A DNA stretch of 64,000 bases, from contig NW_008705566.1 of assembly GCF_000186865.1 (NCBI RefSeq), positions 790,432 to 854,431 of the forward strand. The letters run 5' to 3'. This stretch comes from Aureococcus anophagefferens. Its lineage: Eukaryota > Sar > Pelagophyceae > Pelagomonadales > Pelagomonadaceae. The position numbers and the translations under genes are program-made. How positions within the stretch are numbered: the stretch's first letter is position 1; the number at the start of each line of letters is the position of its first letter. Below are positions 37,459 to 46,920 of the stretch, piece after piece. The notes under the pieces were generated by a model that worked only from the letters and a program-made list of their open reading frames with translations, made no database searches and was not told where the DNA came from.

Positions 37459-37710
37459 ATGTCAACTGGCCTTATAATCGTCATCATCCTAGTCGTGATT
37501 GTGGCTGCGATTGTTGTATCCAGTATTTTCTGTTGCGGGTGCTGTGGCATCAAACCCTGTTGTGAGTGCTGTGAGGACCAAAACAAAGGAGGTTCTACAT
37601 CCAACATGATTGCCATCGGCGGTGCTGGGGCTCCTCCGCAAGCAACCTGTGTTGTACCCAACCAACCAGAACCCGTGATGGTGAAAACTCTGCCAGATGA
37701 ACAGGTGTAG
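37459..37710 (+). CDS. Small Cys-rich single-pass membrane protein, low GC
   Basis: This 83-aa protein has an N-terminal membrane helix (GLIIVIILVVIVAAIVVSSI) directly followed by a cysteine cluster FCCGCCGIKPCCECCED with eight Cys in 14 residues, then a polar tail (PPQATCVVPNQPEPVM). The gene has roughly balanced base composition and uses A/T-ending codons, in strong contrast with its neighbours. The juxtamembrane Cys cluster could be palmitoylated or bind metal. I do not recognise it. Composition suggests a recent arrival or an unusual, fast-evolving gene. Confidence 0.6.
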   Translation: MSTGLIIVIILVVIVAAIVVSSIFCCGCCGIKPCCECCEDQNKGGSTSNMIAIGGAGAPPQATCVVPNQPEPVMVKTLPDEQV

Positions 37711-38107
37711 AAGTGCACACACGCACCACCTGTGCAGACCCGCGCTTTTCCACCTACCCCAAAAAGCCGCACGCAACTAGATTAAGAGACCAAGCCTCTT
37801 GTCGCAGATTACAGTCCCAGATGACCTGGGCTAGGTTGATTCAGCTTCTTATATACTATCACGGGCTGCCTAGGCTACTTAATTATCGGACAAAAGATTT
37901 TCAGCTCGCCGGCGGAACATTGTATTGCTCGATTTAGAGCATTATATTGCTCGATTTAGAGCATTATGCACCGGCGTCGGGGTTTGGTGTCGATGTGGGC
38001 CATCACGTAGGCGTTCACGTACTACAGTAAGGTGACTCTCGCAGGCGTTCTCGCTGGCCGTGAAGCAAGTGAAGCAGGCCGCGCTGCAGCGCTGAGCAGA
38101 CCGAGGC
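37711..38107. other. Low-GC intergenic region with a duplicated 22-bp motif
   Basis: No gene supported. Low GC continues from the preceding gene. At about 37919-37962 a 22-bp sequence containing TATTGCTCGATTTAGAGC occurs twice in direct tandem. Confidence 0.5.
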
Positions 38108-40677
38108 ATGACAGGACGTATGCGGCGGCCTGCCTGCTCGCACAGGATGGTTCCCATGCTCTTGATGCTCGCACTGTGCGCGCGATCCATGCGGCCGACG
38201 CTGATTGCGACGCCACGGAGAAGCGCGACACCGCCATCACCGGCGCCCGAGGCCGCGCCGCCGCCGACCCCAAGGAAGACGCGGCGCGACTTCGGCGCCG
38301 CGTCCGCGGCCTGCGCCGTCGGGCTCGCCGCGCAGGCCGCGGTCGCCGTCGACGAGATGAAGTACGTCGCCGTCGCGGGCGACGTCGCGAGCAAGCCCGC
38401 GCTCGCGTTCGACGCCGTCGAATCGAAATACGGCCTGCGCTTCGTCGAGTACCTCGCGCGGCTGCTGCTCAACTACGACGGCGCGAGCGCCGCGTGGTGG
38501 GCCGCGCGGCGCGCGAACGCCGCCGGCGAGAAGACCCTCTCTCTCCAGGAGGCGAAGCGCTTCGAGTACTACGCGTCGTTCGTGTCGTCCGTCGAGCTGA
38601 GCCTCGCGCGGAACCACCTCGACGCCGCGGGCACGGAGGCGCTCTTCGCGAACCTGGACGAGCGCGTCCTGCCCCAGACCATCGCGGCGAAGCGCCAGCT
38701 GGCGCTGCTCGGCGCGCTGTCGTCGACGCCGCTGCCGGCGACGAAAACCTTTGTGGAGCGCGGCGCGAACGGCACGGTCCTGTCCGCGGCTTTGGCGGAC
38801 CGCGGCGGCGGCTACGCGGCGGGGTCCGTCGGCGCGCGCGTCGTCGCGGCGGGCCCCCGCGCGGCCGACGCGCAGGCCGCGCGGCTGCGCGCGACGACGC
38901 GGCGCACGGGCCGCGTGATCCGCGTCGCCGTCGTGAGCGGCGGCGGCGGCTACGACGCCAACAACCCGCCCATGGTCCTCGTCGACGGCCCCTGCGAGCG
39001 GCGCGCTATCGCGCGCGCCGTCGTCGGCGCCAAGGGCGCCGTCGCGGAGATCGTCCTCGAGGACGGCGGCGCGGGCTACTTCGGCGACGCGGCCGTCGTC
39101 GTCACGCCCCCGCAGGCGCCGGGCGCCGACCGCGCCCGCGCCCGGGTCGCCTTCGACTACGAGGTCGACGCGCTCAGGATCGACGCCGGCGGCAGCGGCT
39201 ACGCGGAGGCCGGGTCGCTGGCCGTCGCGTTCGACCCAGGGCAGGACAAGAGAGCGAAATTCCCAACTTCAAAGGCTCCTCTCTCGGCCGTTTTCCACTC
39301 GTTTCGGCTGATTTTTGGACGAGCGATCATCTCTCGGAACGGTCTCGACGCGTGGATGCTATTTCCGGAACGCGCGCGCGCGGAACACTCACATTGAAGC
39401 GACGTTGAATCACCCTTTTCCTGCCCAGGTTCGACCCGCCGTACTACCCGCCCAAGTACGGCGCGCGGACCGCGGCCGCGGCGGTCTCGGTCGGCCGGGA
39501 CCCGGCGCTGCTGGCCATCCCCATCGGCGACGCCGAGCGCCGCTTCCGCGGGTCGAGCGACCGGCTCACGAAGTTGTTGCCGAGCGCGTACCTGCCCGCG
39601 TTCGACGCGGGCCGCGGCCGCTACGTCGTCCGGGAGCTCGCCAACTTCTCCCGCTTCGGGGGCGAGGAGGACAGCGTCTTCGGACCGCGGTCCCTGGCCT
39701 TCGCGCGCATCGAGGAGGTCACGCCGGCGCAGTACGCGCTGCTCGGCGCGTGCGGCGCCGTGTGCACGGCCGCGGCGCACGTCGTCCTCACGCCCCTCGA
39801 GGTCGTCAAGACGCGCATCCAGGTCGACGGCGACGAAAACGGCGCGGGGCCCGCGGCGCTCGCGGCGCGCATCGTCGACGAGGAGGGCGTCGGCGGCCTC
39901 TTCGCGGGCGCGGCGCCCATCGCGGCGGGCTACCTCGTCAACGGCTTCCTCGGCTTCGGGCTGACGGAGCTCTTCAAGCGCGGCGTCGGCACGCGCCTCG
40001 ACGCCGTCGGGCCCTGGGCGGCGACGGTCGTCGGCGCGCTCGGCGCCGCGGTGCTCGCGACGACGTCCGTGACGCCGTTCGAGGCCGCCAAGGTCCGCAT
40101 GATGGTGCCCGAGGACCGGTCGGCGCCCGCGTCGCTCCTCGACGTCTGGCGCGACCTCGTCGACGAGCGCGGCGGCGTCTTCGAGGGCCTGTTCGGGCGG
40201 TCGCTCTCCGCGCTCGTCGCCAAGGACCTCGTCTTCGCGGCGTTCAAGTTCGCGGTCTTCGACCAGCTGCGGTCCGCGCTCTACGCGGCGGCGCCGCGCG
40301 CCGCGGACTCGCCGCTGGAGAGCCTCGCCGTGTCCCTCGTCGCGGGGGCCGTCGCGGGCGCCGTGGGCGCCGTCGCGTCGCAGCCCCTCGACACGACGTT
40401 CGCGCGCATCGAGACGGCCGACGGCGAGGACGCGTCCGTGCTCGGCACGCTCGCGCTGATCGCCGACGAGGGCGGGCCCCGGGGCCTCTACGCGGGCGTG
40501 AGTACGCGCGCGCTCTTCGCCGCGCTGCTCCTCGCCATCGAGTTCGCCATCTTCGAGGCGCTCCGGGACGCGTTCCACGTGAGCCGCGACGACTTCGCCT
40601 ACGCGCTCGACGCGCTCGGCGCGGCGTCGGCGTCCGGCGGGCCGCCGCCGGCGCTCATCCCGCCGCCGGGGCGCTAG
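38108..40677 (+). CDS. Plastid-type mitochondrial-carrier-family protein with long N-terminal domain; introner-split
   Basis: Exons 38108-39228 and 39429-40677 give 789 aa. The C-terminal part (about 500-770) is a carrier-family transporter with three repeats: TPLEVVKTRIQVDG, TPFEAAKVRMMVP and QPLDTTFARIET (PxD/E-xx-K/R signatures). The N-terminus has a hydrophobic leader and a twin-arginine-like KTRRDFGAASAACAVGLAAQ, suggesting plastid import. Between them is a domain with four GGxGY motifs (DRGGGYAA, SGGGGYDAN, DGGAGYFG, AGGSGYAE). Carriers of this kind move phosphate, nucleotides or SAM; substrate unknown. The intron is an introner; the join GC|G TTC restores an uninterrupted frame. Confidence 0.8.
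39237..39428 (+). mobile_element. Introner element, family B copy 2 (192 bp)
   Basis: The 8-bp target duplication is perfect: GTTCGACC at 39229-39236 and at 39429-39436 (a ninth base also matches). Ends are CAGGGCAGGACAAGAG and CTTTTCCTGCCCAG. The left duplication supplies a GT donor and the element supplies the CAG acceptor, making a 200-nt phase-2 intron. The same body as copy B1 is present, including CGGCTGATTTTTGGACGA and ACTCACATTGAAG. Confidence 0.93.
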
Positions 40678-40690
40678 CGACCTAGGTGCC

Positions 40691-41108
40691 TTAGGAGCTC
40701 TTCGGCTTGCCCGACTTGTCCTTCTTCTTCCCGGCCTTCTTCTTCTTCCCGGGCACCTCGGCTCGCCTCCGGAGGATGCGGAAGAGGAGCGCGACGACGC
40801 CGACGAACGCGACGCCGCCCGCGACGAGCGACGCGCGGCGCACGAGGAACGGCTCCGGCCCGAGCTCGGGCACCTCGCCGGGCTCGAGGTCCTGCGAGCG
40901 AGCGACGCGTCCGCGCGCGCGCGCGCGGCGGTCCGCGGCGCCGGCGCCGCGCCTGCGAGAACCCACTCAGCGCGTTCTGGATGTCCTGCTTGCACTCGAT
41001 GGAGGGCTCCGCGTCTCGGTCGAGCGCCGTCTCGACCTCGCGGCGGCAGGACTGGCTCAGCATGGCCATGACGCTGTCGATGGTTTCCCTGCGAGCGATA
41101 ACCGTCAT
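40691..41108 (-). CDS. Small single-pass membrane protein, two exons
   Basis: Exon 1 (41108-40953) and exon 2 (40891-40691) give 118 aa, joined by a 61-nt GC-AG intron in phase 0 (CAG|GAC). The N-terminal half is soluble (MTVIARRETIDSVMAMLSQ, CRREVETALDRDAEPSIECK) and may form helices with two Cys. Exon 2 has DLEPGEVPELGPEPFLVRR, a membrane helix (ASLVAGGVAFVGVVALLFRI) and a Lys-rich tail (KKKKAGKKKDKSGK). Orientation with a cytosolic basic tail suggests an organelle or ER anchor. No family recognised. It converges with the carrier gene, stops 13 nt apart. Confidence 0.62.
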
Positions 41109-41272
41109 CGATGCGGCGCGGCGCGAGGACGCAGCGATGCGCACCGGTCCACGAGGCCCTTCTCGAGCGGCATGGCGGCGGCGGCGACGCTGGCGGCCAG
41201 GCTCAAGTGCTTGGGTTTGCGGCAGGCCGGCTCGCCGACGACAAGACCGCCGCACCGCCGCCGCCGTCGACC

Positions 41273-42838
41273 ATGAGCTCGACGCTCCTCGAGAAGGCGC
41301 GCGGCGCCCTCGAGGAGATTGAGGCCCTCGAGTCCCTGGCCGTGGAGACGATGAGCGGCAAGGTGAGCGGCGCCAAGGCGTCCATGGAGCGCGACGGCGT
41401 GCTGAGCAACGTCGTCGACGGCATGGCCAAGTCCGCCGAGGCTTTGACGCTGCTCTACGCGGACCGCGACGGCGCCTACCGCGAGGAAGTGGGCCGCATG
41501 CGCGGCGTCGGCGTGTTCACGAATTTCTACGGCGCGCTCAAGGAGACGCGCGAGTACTACGCGCGGTTCGCGCGGAACGCGGCCTTCGGCGCGGCGGCGG
41601 GGGGCGCGCGGAGCGCCGTCGAGGCGGCGAAGACCGTCGAGACGCAGTTCAGCGGCGAGGAGATGTGGGGCAAGTACCTCGACCTCGGCCGGCTCCACCG
41701 CCAGTTCTGCAACGTGCCCGGCGCGCCCGGCGGCATCGCCCTGGAGTATGTCGCGTACCTGCGCATGCTCGCGTCCGTGCCCTTCGGGGAACACCTGGCC
41801 ATCGCCGAGGGCGGCGACGCGGCGGTGTCCGCGAAGCGGCGGTCGCACGGCGGCTACGGCCGCTACGTGCGGGAAATGGACGATTACCTCGCGGACTTCT
41901 GGAAGCGGACGCAGCCCCTCGTGGACCTCGAGCCGCTGTTGAAGCCGGCCCTCGACGCCTTCCACGTCGCCTGGGACGCGAGCCGGACCGACGCGCTCGA
42001 GGGCGACGAGCTCGATTTGGGGCCCTACGGCGCCGCGGCGGAGCTCGAGGCGCTGGGCCTCGACCGGCTCAAGCGCGCGCTGGCGGCGCGGGGCCTCAAG
42101 GTCGGCGGCGACGCCAAGGCGCGCGCGGCGCGCCTCTTCGCCGTCAAGGGCCTCGCGCCGGAGGACGTGGACCCGAAGCTCCGGCAGGGCCGGAAGCGCG
42201 CGCGCGACGGCGACGGCGCCGCGGGCCCGGACCGGACGTCGAAGAAGTACGCCGTGGCGCTGGGCGAGGCCCGCGTGCGCTGCCTGCTGTCGCAGCACCT
42301 GGAGACGGTCCTCGACGCGACGCTGCGGCGCGCGGAGCGCAAGCTGACGCGGACGACGGACGAGATCCGCCAGGAGCTCCGCGACGAGGAGTTCGGCGTC
42401 GAGACGGCGGCCGTCGAGGAGGAGGAGGAGGAGGACGAGGAGCAGGCCATCGACGCGCCCATCTACAACCCGAAGAACCTGCCCCTGGGCTGGGACGGCC
42501 GGCCCATCCCCTACTGGCTCTACAAGCTCCACGGCCTCGACGTGTCCTACGTCTGCGAGATCTGCGGCAACCAGACCTACTGGGGAAGACGCGCCTTCGA
42601 CCAGCACTTCAACGAGTGGCGCCACTCCCACGGCATGCGCTGCCTCCGCATCCCCAACACGAAGCACTTCCACGGCGTCGTCAAGATGGACGACGCCGTC
42701 GCGCTCTGGGAGCAGCTCCAGGAGAAGCAGGACGCGGAGGCCTTCAAGCCCGAGCGCGACGAGGAGTACGAGGACTCCGACGGCAACGTCCTCAACCGCG
42801 CGACCTACGAGGACCTCGCGCGGCAGGGCCTCCTCTAG
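41273..42838 (+). CDS. SF3A3: Splicing factor 3A subunit 3 (SF3a60 / Prp9)
   Basis: This 521-aa protein matches SF3A3 along its whole length. Visible parts are the N-terminal helix region (LLEKARGALEEIEALE, LYADRDGAYREEV), the central ELEALGLDRLKRALAARGLK (SAP-like), YNPKNLPLGWDGRPIPYWLYKLHGLDVSY, and a C2H2-type zinc finger CEICGNQTYWGRRAFDQHF, NEWRHSHGMRCL at about 425-455. It ends EEYEDSDGNVLNRATYEDL. SF3A3 is part of the U2 snRNP and needed for branch-point recognition. Start ATG 41273; the upstream frame is non-conserved. Confidence 0.97.
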   Translation: MSSTLLEKARGALEEIEALESLAVETMSGKVSGAKASMERDGVLSNVVDGMAKSAEALTLLYADRDGAYREEVGRMRGVGVFTNFYGALKETREYYARFARNAAFGAAAGGARSAVEAAKTVETQFSGEEMWGKYLDLGRLHRQFCNVPGAPGGIALEYVAYLRMLASVPFGEHLAIAEGGDAAVSAKRRSHGGYGRYVREMDDYLADFWKRTQPLVDLEPLLKPALDAFHVAWDASRTDALEGDELDLGPYGAAAELEALGLDRLKRALAARGLKVGGDAKARAARLFAVKGLAPEDVDPKLRQGRKRARDGDGAAGPDRTSKKYAVALGEARVRCLLSQHLETVLDATLRRAERKLTRTTDEIRQELRDEEFGVETAAVEEEEEEDEEQAIDAPIYNPKNLPLGWDGRPIPYWLYKLHGLDVSYVCEICGNQTYWGRRAFDQHFNEWRHSHGMRCLRIPNTKHFHGVVKMDDAVALWEQLQEKQDAEAFKPERDEEYEDSDGNVLNRATYEDLARQGLL

Positions 42839-42995
42839 GGCGCGTCGGCTAAGCTTTCGAAAGTGCCCCAAAACTTTTGAAGCTGCCCTTCAAGCTCGGC
42901 CGGGAAGTAGCCCTCTCGATGGACGACGAGGAGCTCTGCGGAAGCAGCCCTGCGACGGACGGACGCTGATCGCTTCGGGCGACGCCGGCAGCCCG

Positions 42996-45900
42996 ATGGA
43001 CGCGCACATGGTCGTCGCGGGCGGCAAGGGGATCGTCGTGCGCAGCGAGCGCGACATGGCGAGCGACAAGGTCTGCGAGCTCGCGGCGGCGACGCGCGTC
43101 GTCGTGAAGCGGGTGGCCACGATCACGACGGCGGCGGGCGCCGTCGAGCGGGCGGAGATCCGCTGGAACGGCGGCGGCGCGGGGTGGTGCAGCCTGCGGC
43201 TCCTGGACGCGGCGCCGGCCGCGCCCGTCGGGAGCTTCAAACAGTTCCTCGCGCGGTCGCGCGCCGCGCCGGCGCCGCCGGAGGAGGAGCCGCCGCCGCG
43301 CGCCGCGGCGGGGGCGCCCACGGAGCCGGAACCGACGCGCGCCGCGGCGGAGGCGCCGTCCTCGGACGACGACTCCGACGGCGACGAGATCACCTGGACC
43401 GTGTCTCGGCCGCGGCCCGACGCGGAGCCCGAGCCGGCGCCGCCCGCCGAGGAGCCCGCGGCCGAGGAGCCCGCGGAGCCGCCGGCCGTCGCGGAGCCGG
43501 CGGCCGTCGCGGAGCCGGCGGCCGTCGCGGAGCCGGCGGCCGTCGCGGAGCCGCCGGCCGTCGCGGAGCCTCCGGCCGTCGCGGAGCCGCCGGCCGCGCG
43601 GCCGCTGGACCCGAGCCGCGCGGCCTTCGCGCCGGCGGCCTCCCGCGTCGACGACGTCGTGTACCGCGGCGTCGAGGACGCGGCGACCGTCGCCGCGGCG
43701 CGGCCGCCGCCGCGGAAGCGGCTCACGCCGCTGAGCAGCGCGGAGCACATCGCCGCCATGTTCCGCCCCTCGCCGGCGCCCGCGGCCGCGGCCGCGGCGG
43801 CGGACGCGGCCGCGGCGGCGGACGCGCCCGCGGCCCCCGCGGCCGGCGGCGGCGCCGCGGCGCTGCGGCGGGCCGCGGAGCGGCGGCGGCGGCGCCTCGC
43901 GGGCGCGCTCGACGTCGTCCCCGCGCGGGAGCCGGGCGCGGCGGCGGCGGCGGCGGCGGGTGCCGTCGACGACGCGGAGAAGTTCCCCGGCGAGGTCGCC
44001 GTGGGCCTGCGCTGCGACGGCGACGACAAGGCGCACAGCTTCCTGCTCCCCGCGAAGCGGACCGTCGGCGAGCTGCTCCTGGAGCTGCTCCGGCGGCCGC
44101 CGCCGTCGACGCTGAGCTTCCTCGAGGCCGTGCGGACGACGGGCCGCTGCTGCTACCTCGCCGCGGCGCCACCGGGCGGCGGCGCGCCCGCGCCGCTCAA
44201 CTCGCGCGCGGCGCTCGGCGAGGCGGCGGCGGCCCACGGCGCGCTCGCCAGGGACGCGCGGGGCGTGTCGTCCGTCGCGCTCGTGCTCCTGTCGCGGACC
44301 GTCGCGGACACGCGCGTCGACGACGGCGACGACGACGGCCTCCCCGCGGACGACGCGCCCGCGGACGCGCCGCGGCCCAAGCGCGAGAAGCAGAAGAAGC
44401 GCCGCCAGCGCCGGGCCGCGGACCCGACCATGCTCGGCTTCCAGGGCGCGCGGCCGCGGCGGCCGCCGCGCCGCGACGTCGACGACGACGCCGCCGAGGG
44501 CCCGGAGCCCGGCCCGAGCCGCCCGGCGCCGGACGCGCGCGCGGGCCCGGGCGCGCGCCCGGGCAACGCCTGGGCCGCCTACAACCCGGCGGTCATGGAG
44601 CCCGCCTACTACGACATCTACGACGACGTCGACTTCACGGAGTACGTCGTCTACGACGGCGCACCGTTCTACGGCCACGACCCGGCGGCGCCGAGCTGGC
44701 TCGCGCCCTACGACCCGAACGCCTACGACCCGCACGCCTCCTACGACCCGAACGCCTCCTACGACCCGAACGCCTCCTACGACCCGAACGCCTACGACCC
44801 GGCGCCGCCGTGGGCCGCGCCCTACGGCCCGGCCGCGCTCGTGCCATCCGCCGTCGTCTTCAACGACCTCGCGGCGGTCGAGCCCGCGGCCGCGCCCGAG
44901 GCGGTCGAGCCGGCGGCCGCGCCCGAAGCGGCCGCGCCGGCGGCCGCGCCCGAAGCGGCCGCGCCGGCGGCCGCGCCCGAAGCGGCCGCGCCGGCGGCGG
45001 TCGAGCTCGCGGATCCCGCGGCGGCGGCGGCGGCGGCGGCGGTCGCGGCGGACGCGGCGAAGGCGATCGAGGACCGGCGCGCCCTCGACGCGCTCCGGCG
45101 CCTGGCGTCCGGCGAGCCGGAGCCGGAGGTGGAGGCAAAGGCGGCGCCCGAGCCGGAACCGGAGGAGGCGGCCGACGCGCCCGCTCCCCAGGGAGAGGAG
45201 ACCGGCGACGGCGCCGTCGAGGAGGCCGAGCGGCGGCTCGCGGCCTTTCGCGAGGCGCTGCCCAAGGACGCGACGGCCGAAATGACGCCGGACGCGAAGG
45301 AGACGGCCGAGCCTCCGAAAGGCCTCCGGGCGGACGCGGCCGCGTGGGCCGCGCCGGCGGATCCGGCGCCGTCGCCGGCGCCGCCCTCGGCCGCCGAGCC
45401 CGCGGCCGGCCCCGAGCCCGCGACCCCCGCGGCGACGCCCGAGTTCCCGACGCTCGAGGGCGCCCGGGCCGCGGCGGCGCCGGCGACGTGGGTGCCCGGC
45501 GCCGGGGCCCCGGCGTCCGCGCCGACGATGACGCCGACGAACTTCCCCGCGCTGTCCGGGGCGCCGGCGCCCCGCGCCGTGCCGCGCGGCTGGATGCGCG
45601 GCAGCGCGGCGCCGCCCGCGTCGGCGGCGGCGGCCGCGGCGCCGCGGCCGCCGCGGCTCCGGTCCGCGGCCGCGGCCTTCGTGCCGTCCGCGGCCGCCGC
45701 GGCCTTCGTCCCCGGCGGCGCCGCGGCCTTCGTCCCCGGCGGCGCCGCGCCCGGGGCGGTGGCGGAGCCCCCGGCGCCCGCGGCGGCCGACGCGGCGGAG
45801 GCCGCGGCCGCGACGGCGTCGGCGGCGTACGTCGCGGCGATCGCGTCCGCCGCGGCCGTGCGCGCGGCCTTCTGCATGGCCGTCGAGGCGGCGACGGCGA

Positions 45901-46812
45901 GCGGCCTCGCGCCCTGGTGCGTGCCCCTCGCCGACCCCGGCCGGCCCGCGCCGGAGCCCGGCGTCTCGACGGCCGCCGCGGCGACGTACTCCGCGCTCCT
46001 CGCGGCCGCGGGCGCGTCGCCGGCGCCGGAGAAGGAGGTGAGCTTTTGCGGCCCGCCGCCGCCGCCCGCGGCCTTGGCGGCCGCGGGCGACCGCGGCCGG
46101 GGCGACGGCGACTGGAGCGTGCAGCGGTCGCCAGTGTGGAATTCAACCACTGGTTTGGGTGGTCCTGACCGAACTTCAGAATTCTCTAGCTCGATCAAAT
46201 CGAAGTCGATTCGGCTGATTTTTGGACGAATCGATTGCTTTCGTCGAGTTCTCGAAGCACGGCCGAAGAGCTTGCGTCGAAGCTGTCGAATATGCGCACA
46301 TTGAAGTCGGGTTGAAGATTTGAATTCCACGCAGGCGGTCGCGGCGGCGGTCGCGGACGCCCGCGCAGGACGGCGCGCCGAAGCCCCGCAAGGACCGGTC
46401 CGCGAGCGCCAAGGCGCGCCCCGCCGAGGAGAAGCCGAAGCCGACGAAGAAGGCCGCCAAGGCCGCGGAGCGCGAGGCCCGGAGCCGGCGCCGGTCCGTC
46501 GCGAAGCCCGAGGCCGCGGCGCCGTCGAACTCGTTCGCGCCGCTCCGCGCGCGGTCGACGTCGCGCGCGCCACCGCGCGACGAGCCCCCGGCGCCGCCGC
46601 GCGACGACGACCGGGAGCGGCGGCGCGAGGCGCGGCGCGAGGCCCGCGCGCGCCGCGAGCTCGAGAAGCTCGCCGCGGCGGCCGCGGGCGGGTCCGCGCC
46701 GCGGCGGTCGCGGTCCATGGCCCGGCGCCGGGAGAAGGCCGACGACGCGCCGGAGCCGTCCTGGGCCGAGATGGAGATCGCCATCAGCATGGCGTGCCTC
46801 GACGACTCGTAA
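42996..46812 (+). CDS. Large Ala/Pro-rich protein with N-terminal SH3b-like region; introner-split
   Basis: Exons 42996-46123 and 46335-46812 give 1201 aa. Residues 1-75 (GKGIVVRSERDMASDKV, RWNGGGAGWCSLRLLD) look like a bacterial-SH3-type fold. Low-complexity repeats follow: seven to eight EPxAVA units (about 160-205), four YDPNA units (about 570-600) and several APEAAAPA units. Two FPxL-type motifs (EFPTLEG, NFPALSG) occur around 815-860. Exon 2 is charged (RRREARREARARRELEKL) and ends WAEMEIAISMACLDDS. Function unknown; FPxL motifs hint at a translation- or RNA-linked scaffold, which is speculative. The exon 2 frame is fixed by the precise introner removal. Confidence 0.68.
46132..46334 (+). 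mobile_element. Introner element, family A copy 2 (203 bp)
   Basis: The 8-bp target duplication GCGGTCGC is perfect (46124-46131 and 46335-46342). Inverted ends are CAGTGTGGAATTCAA on the left and, on the minus strand at the right, CTGCGTGGAATTCAA (13 of 15 matches). Splicing from the GC of the left duplication to the terminal CAG removes 211 nt in phase 2 (CA|G), exactly as for copy A1. A GT inside the duplication (46127) would also keep the frame. Confidence 0.92.
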
Positions 46813-46920
46813 AAAGTCAACTTTTTTAGTGAAGTTTGGGGCTGCAGGGCAGCTGGCGTCCCCTTTTTGACCCGAGTCGGCTTCGGAGAGCTGAACTGGA
46901 GTTCTGCGTTGCTGTTCGCC

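Noticed and set aside
46320..46829. Plus frame starting inside the introner
   Set aside because: It is the wrong frame of exon 2; the introner removal gives the better protein.
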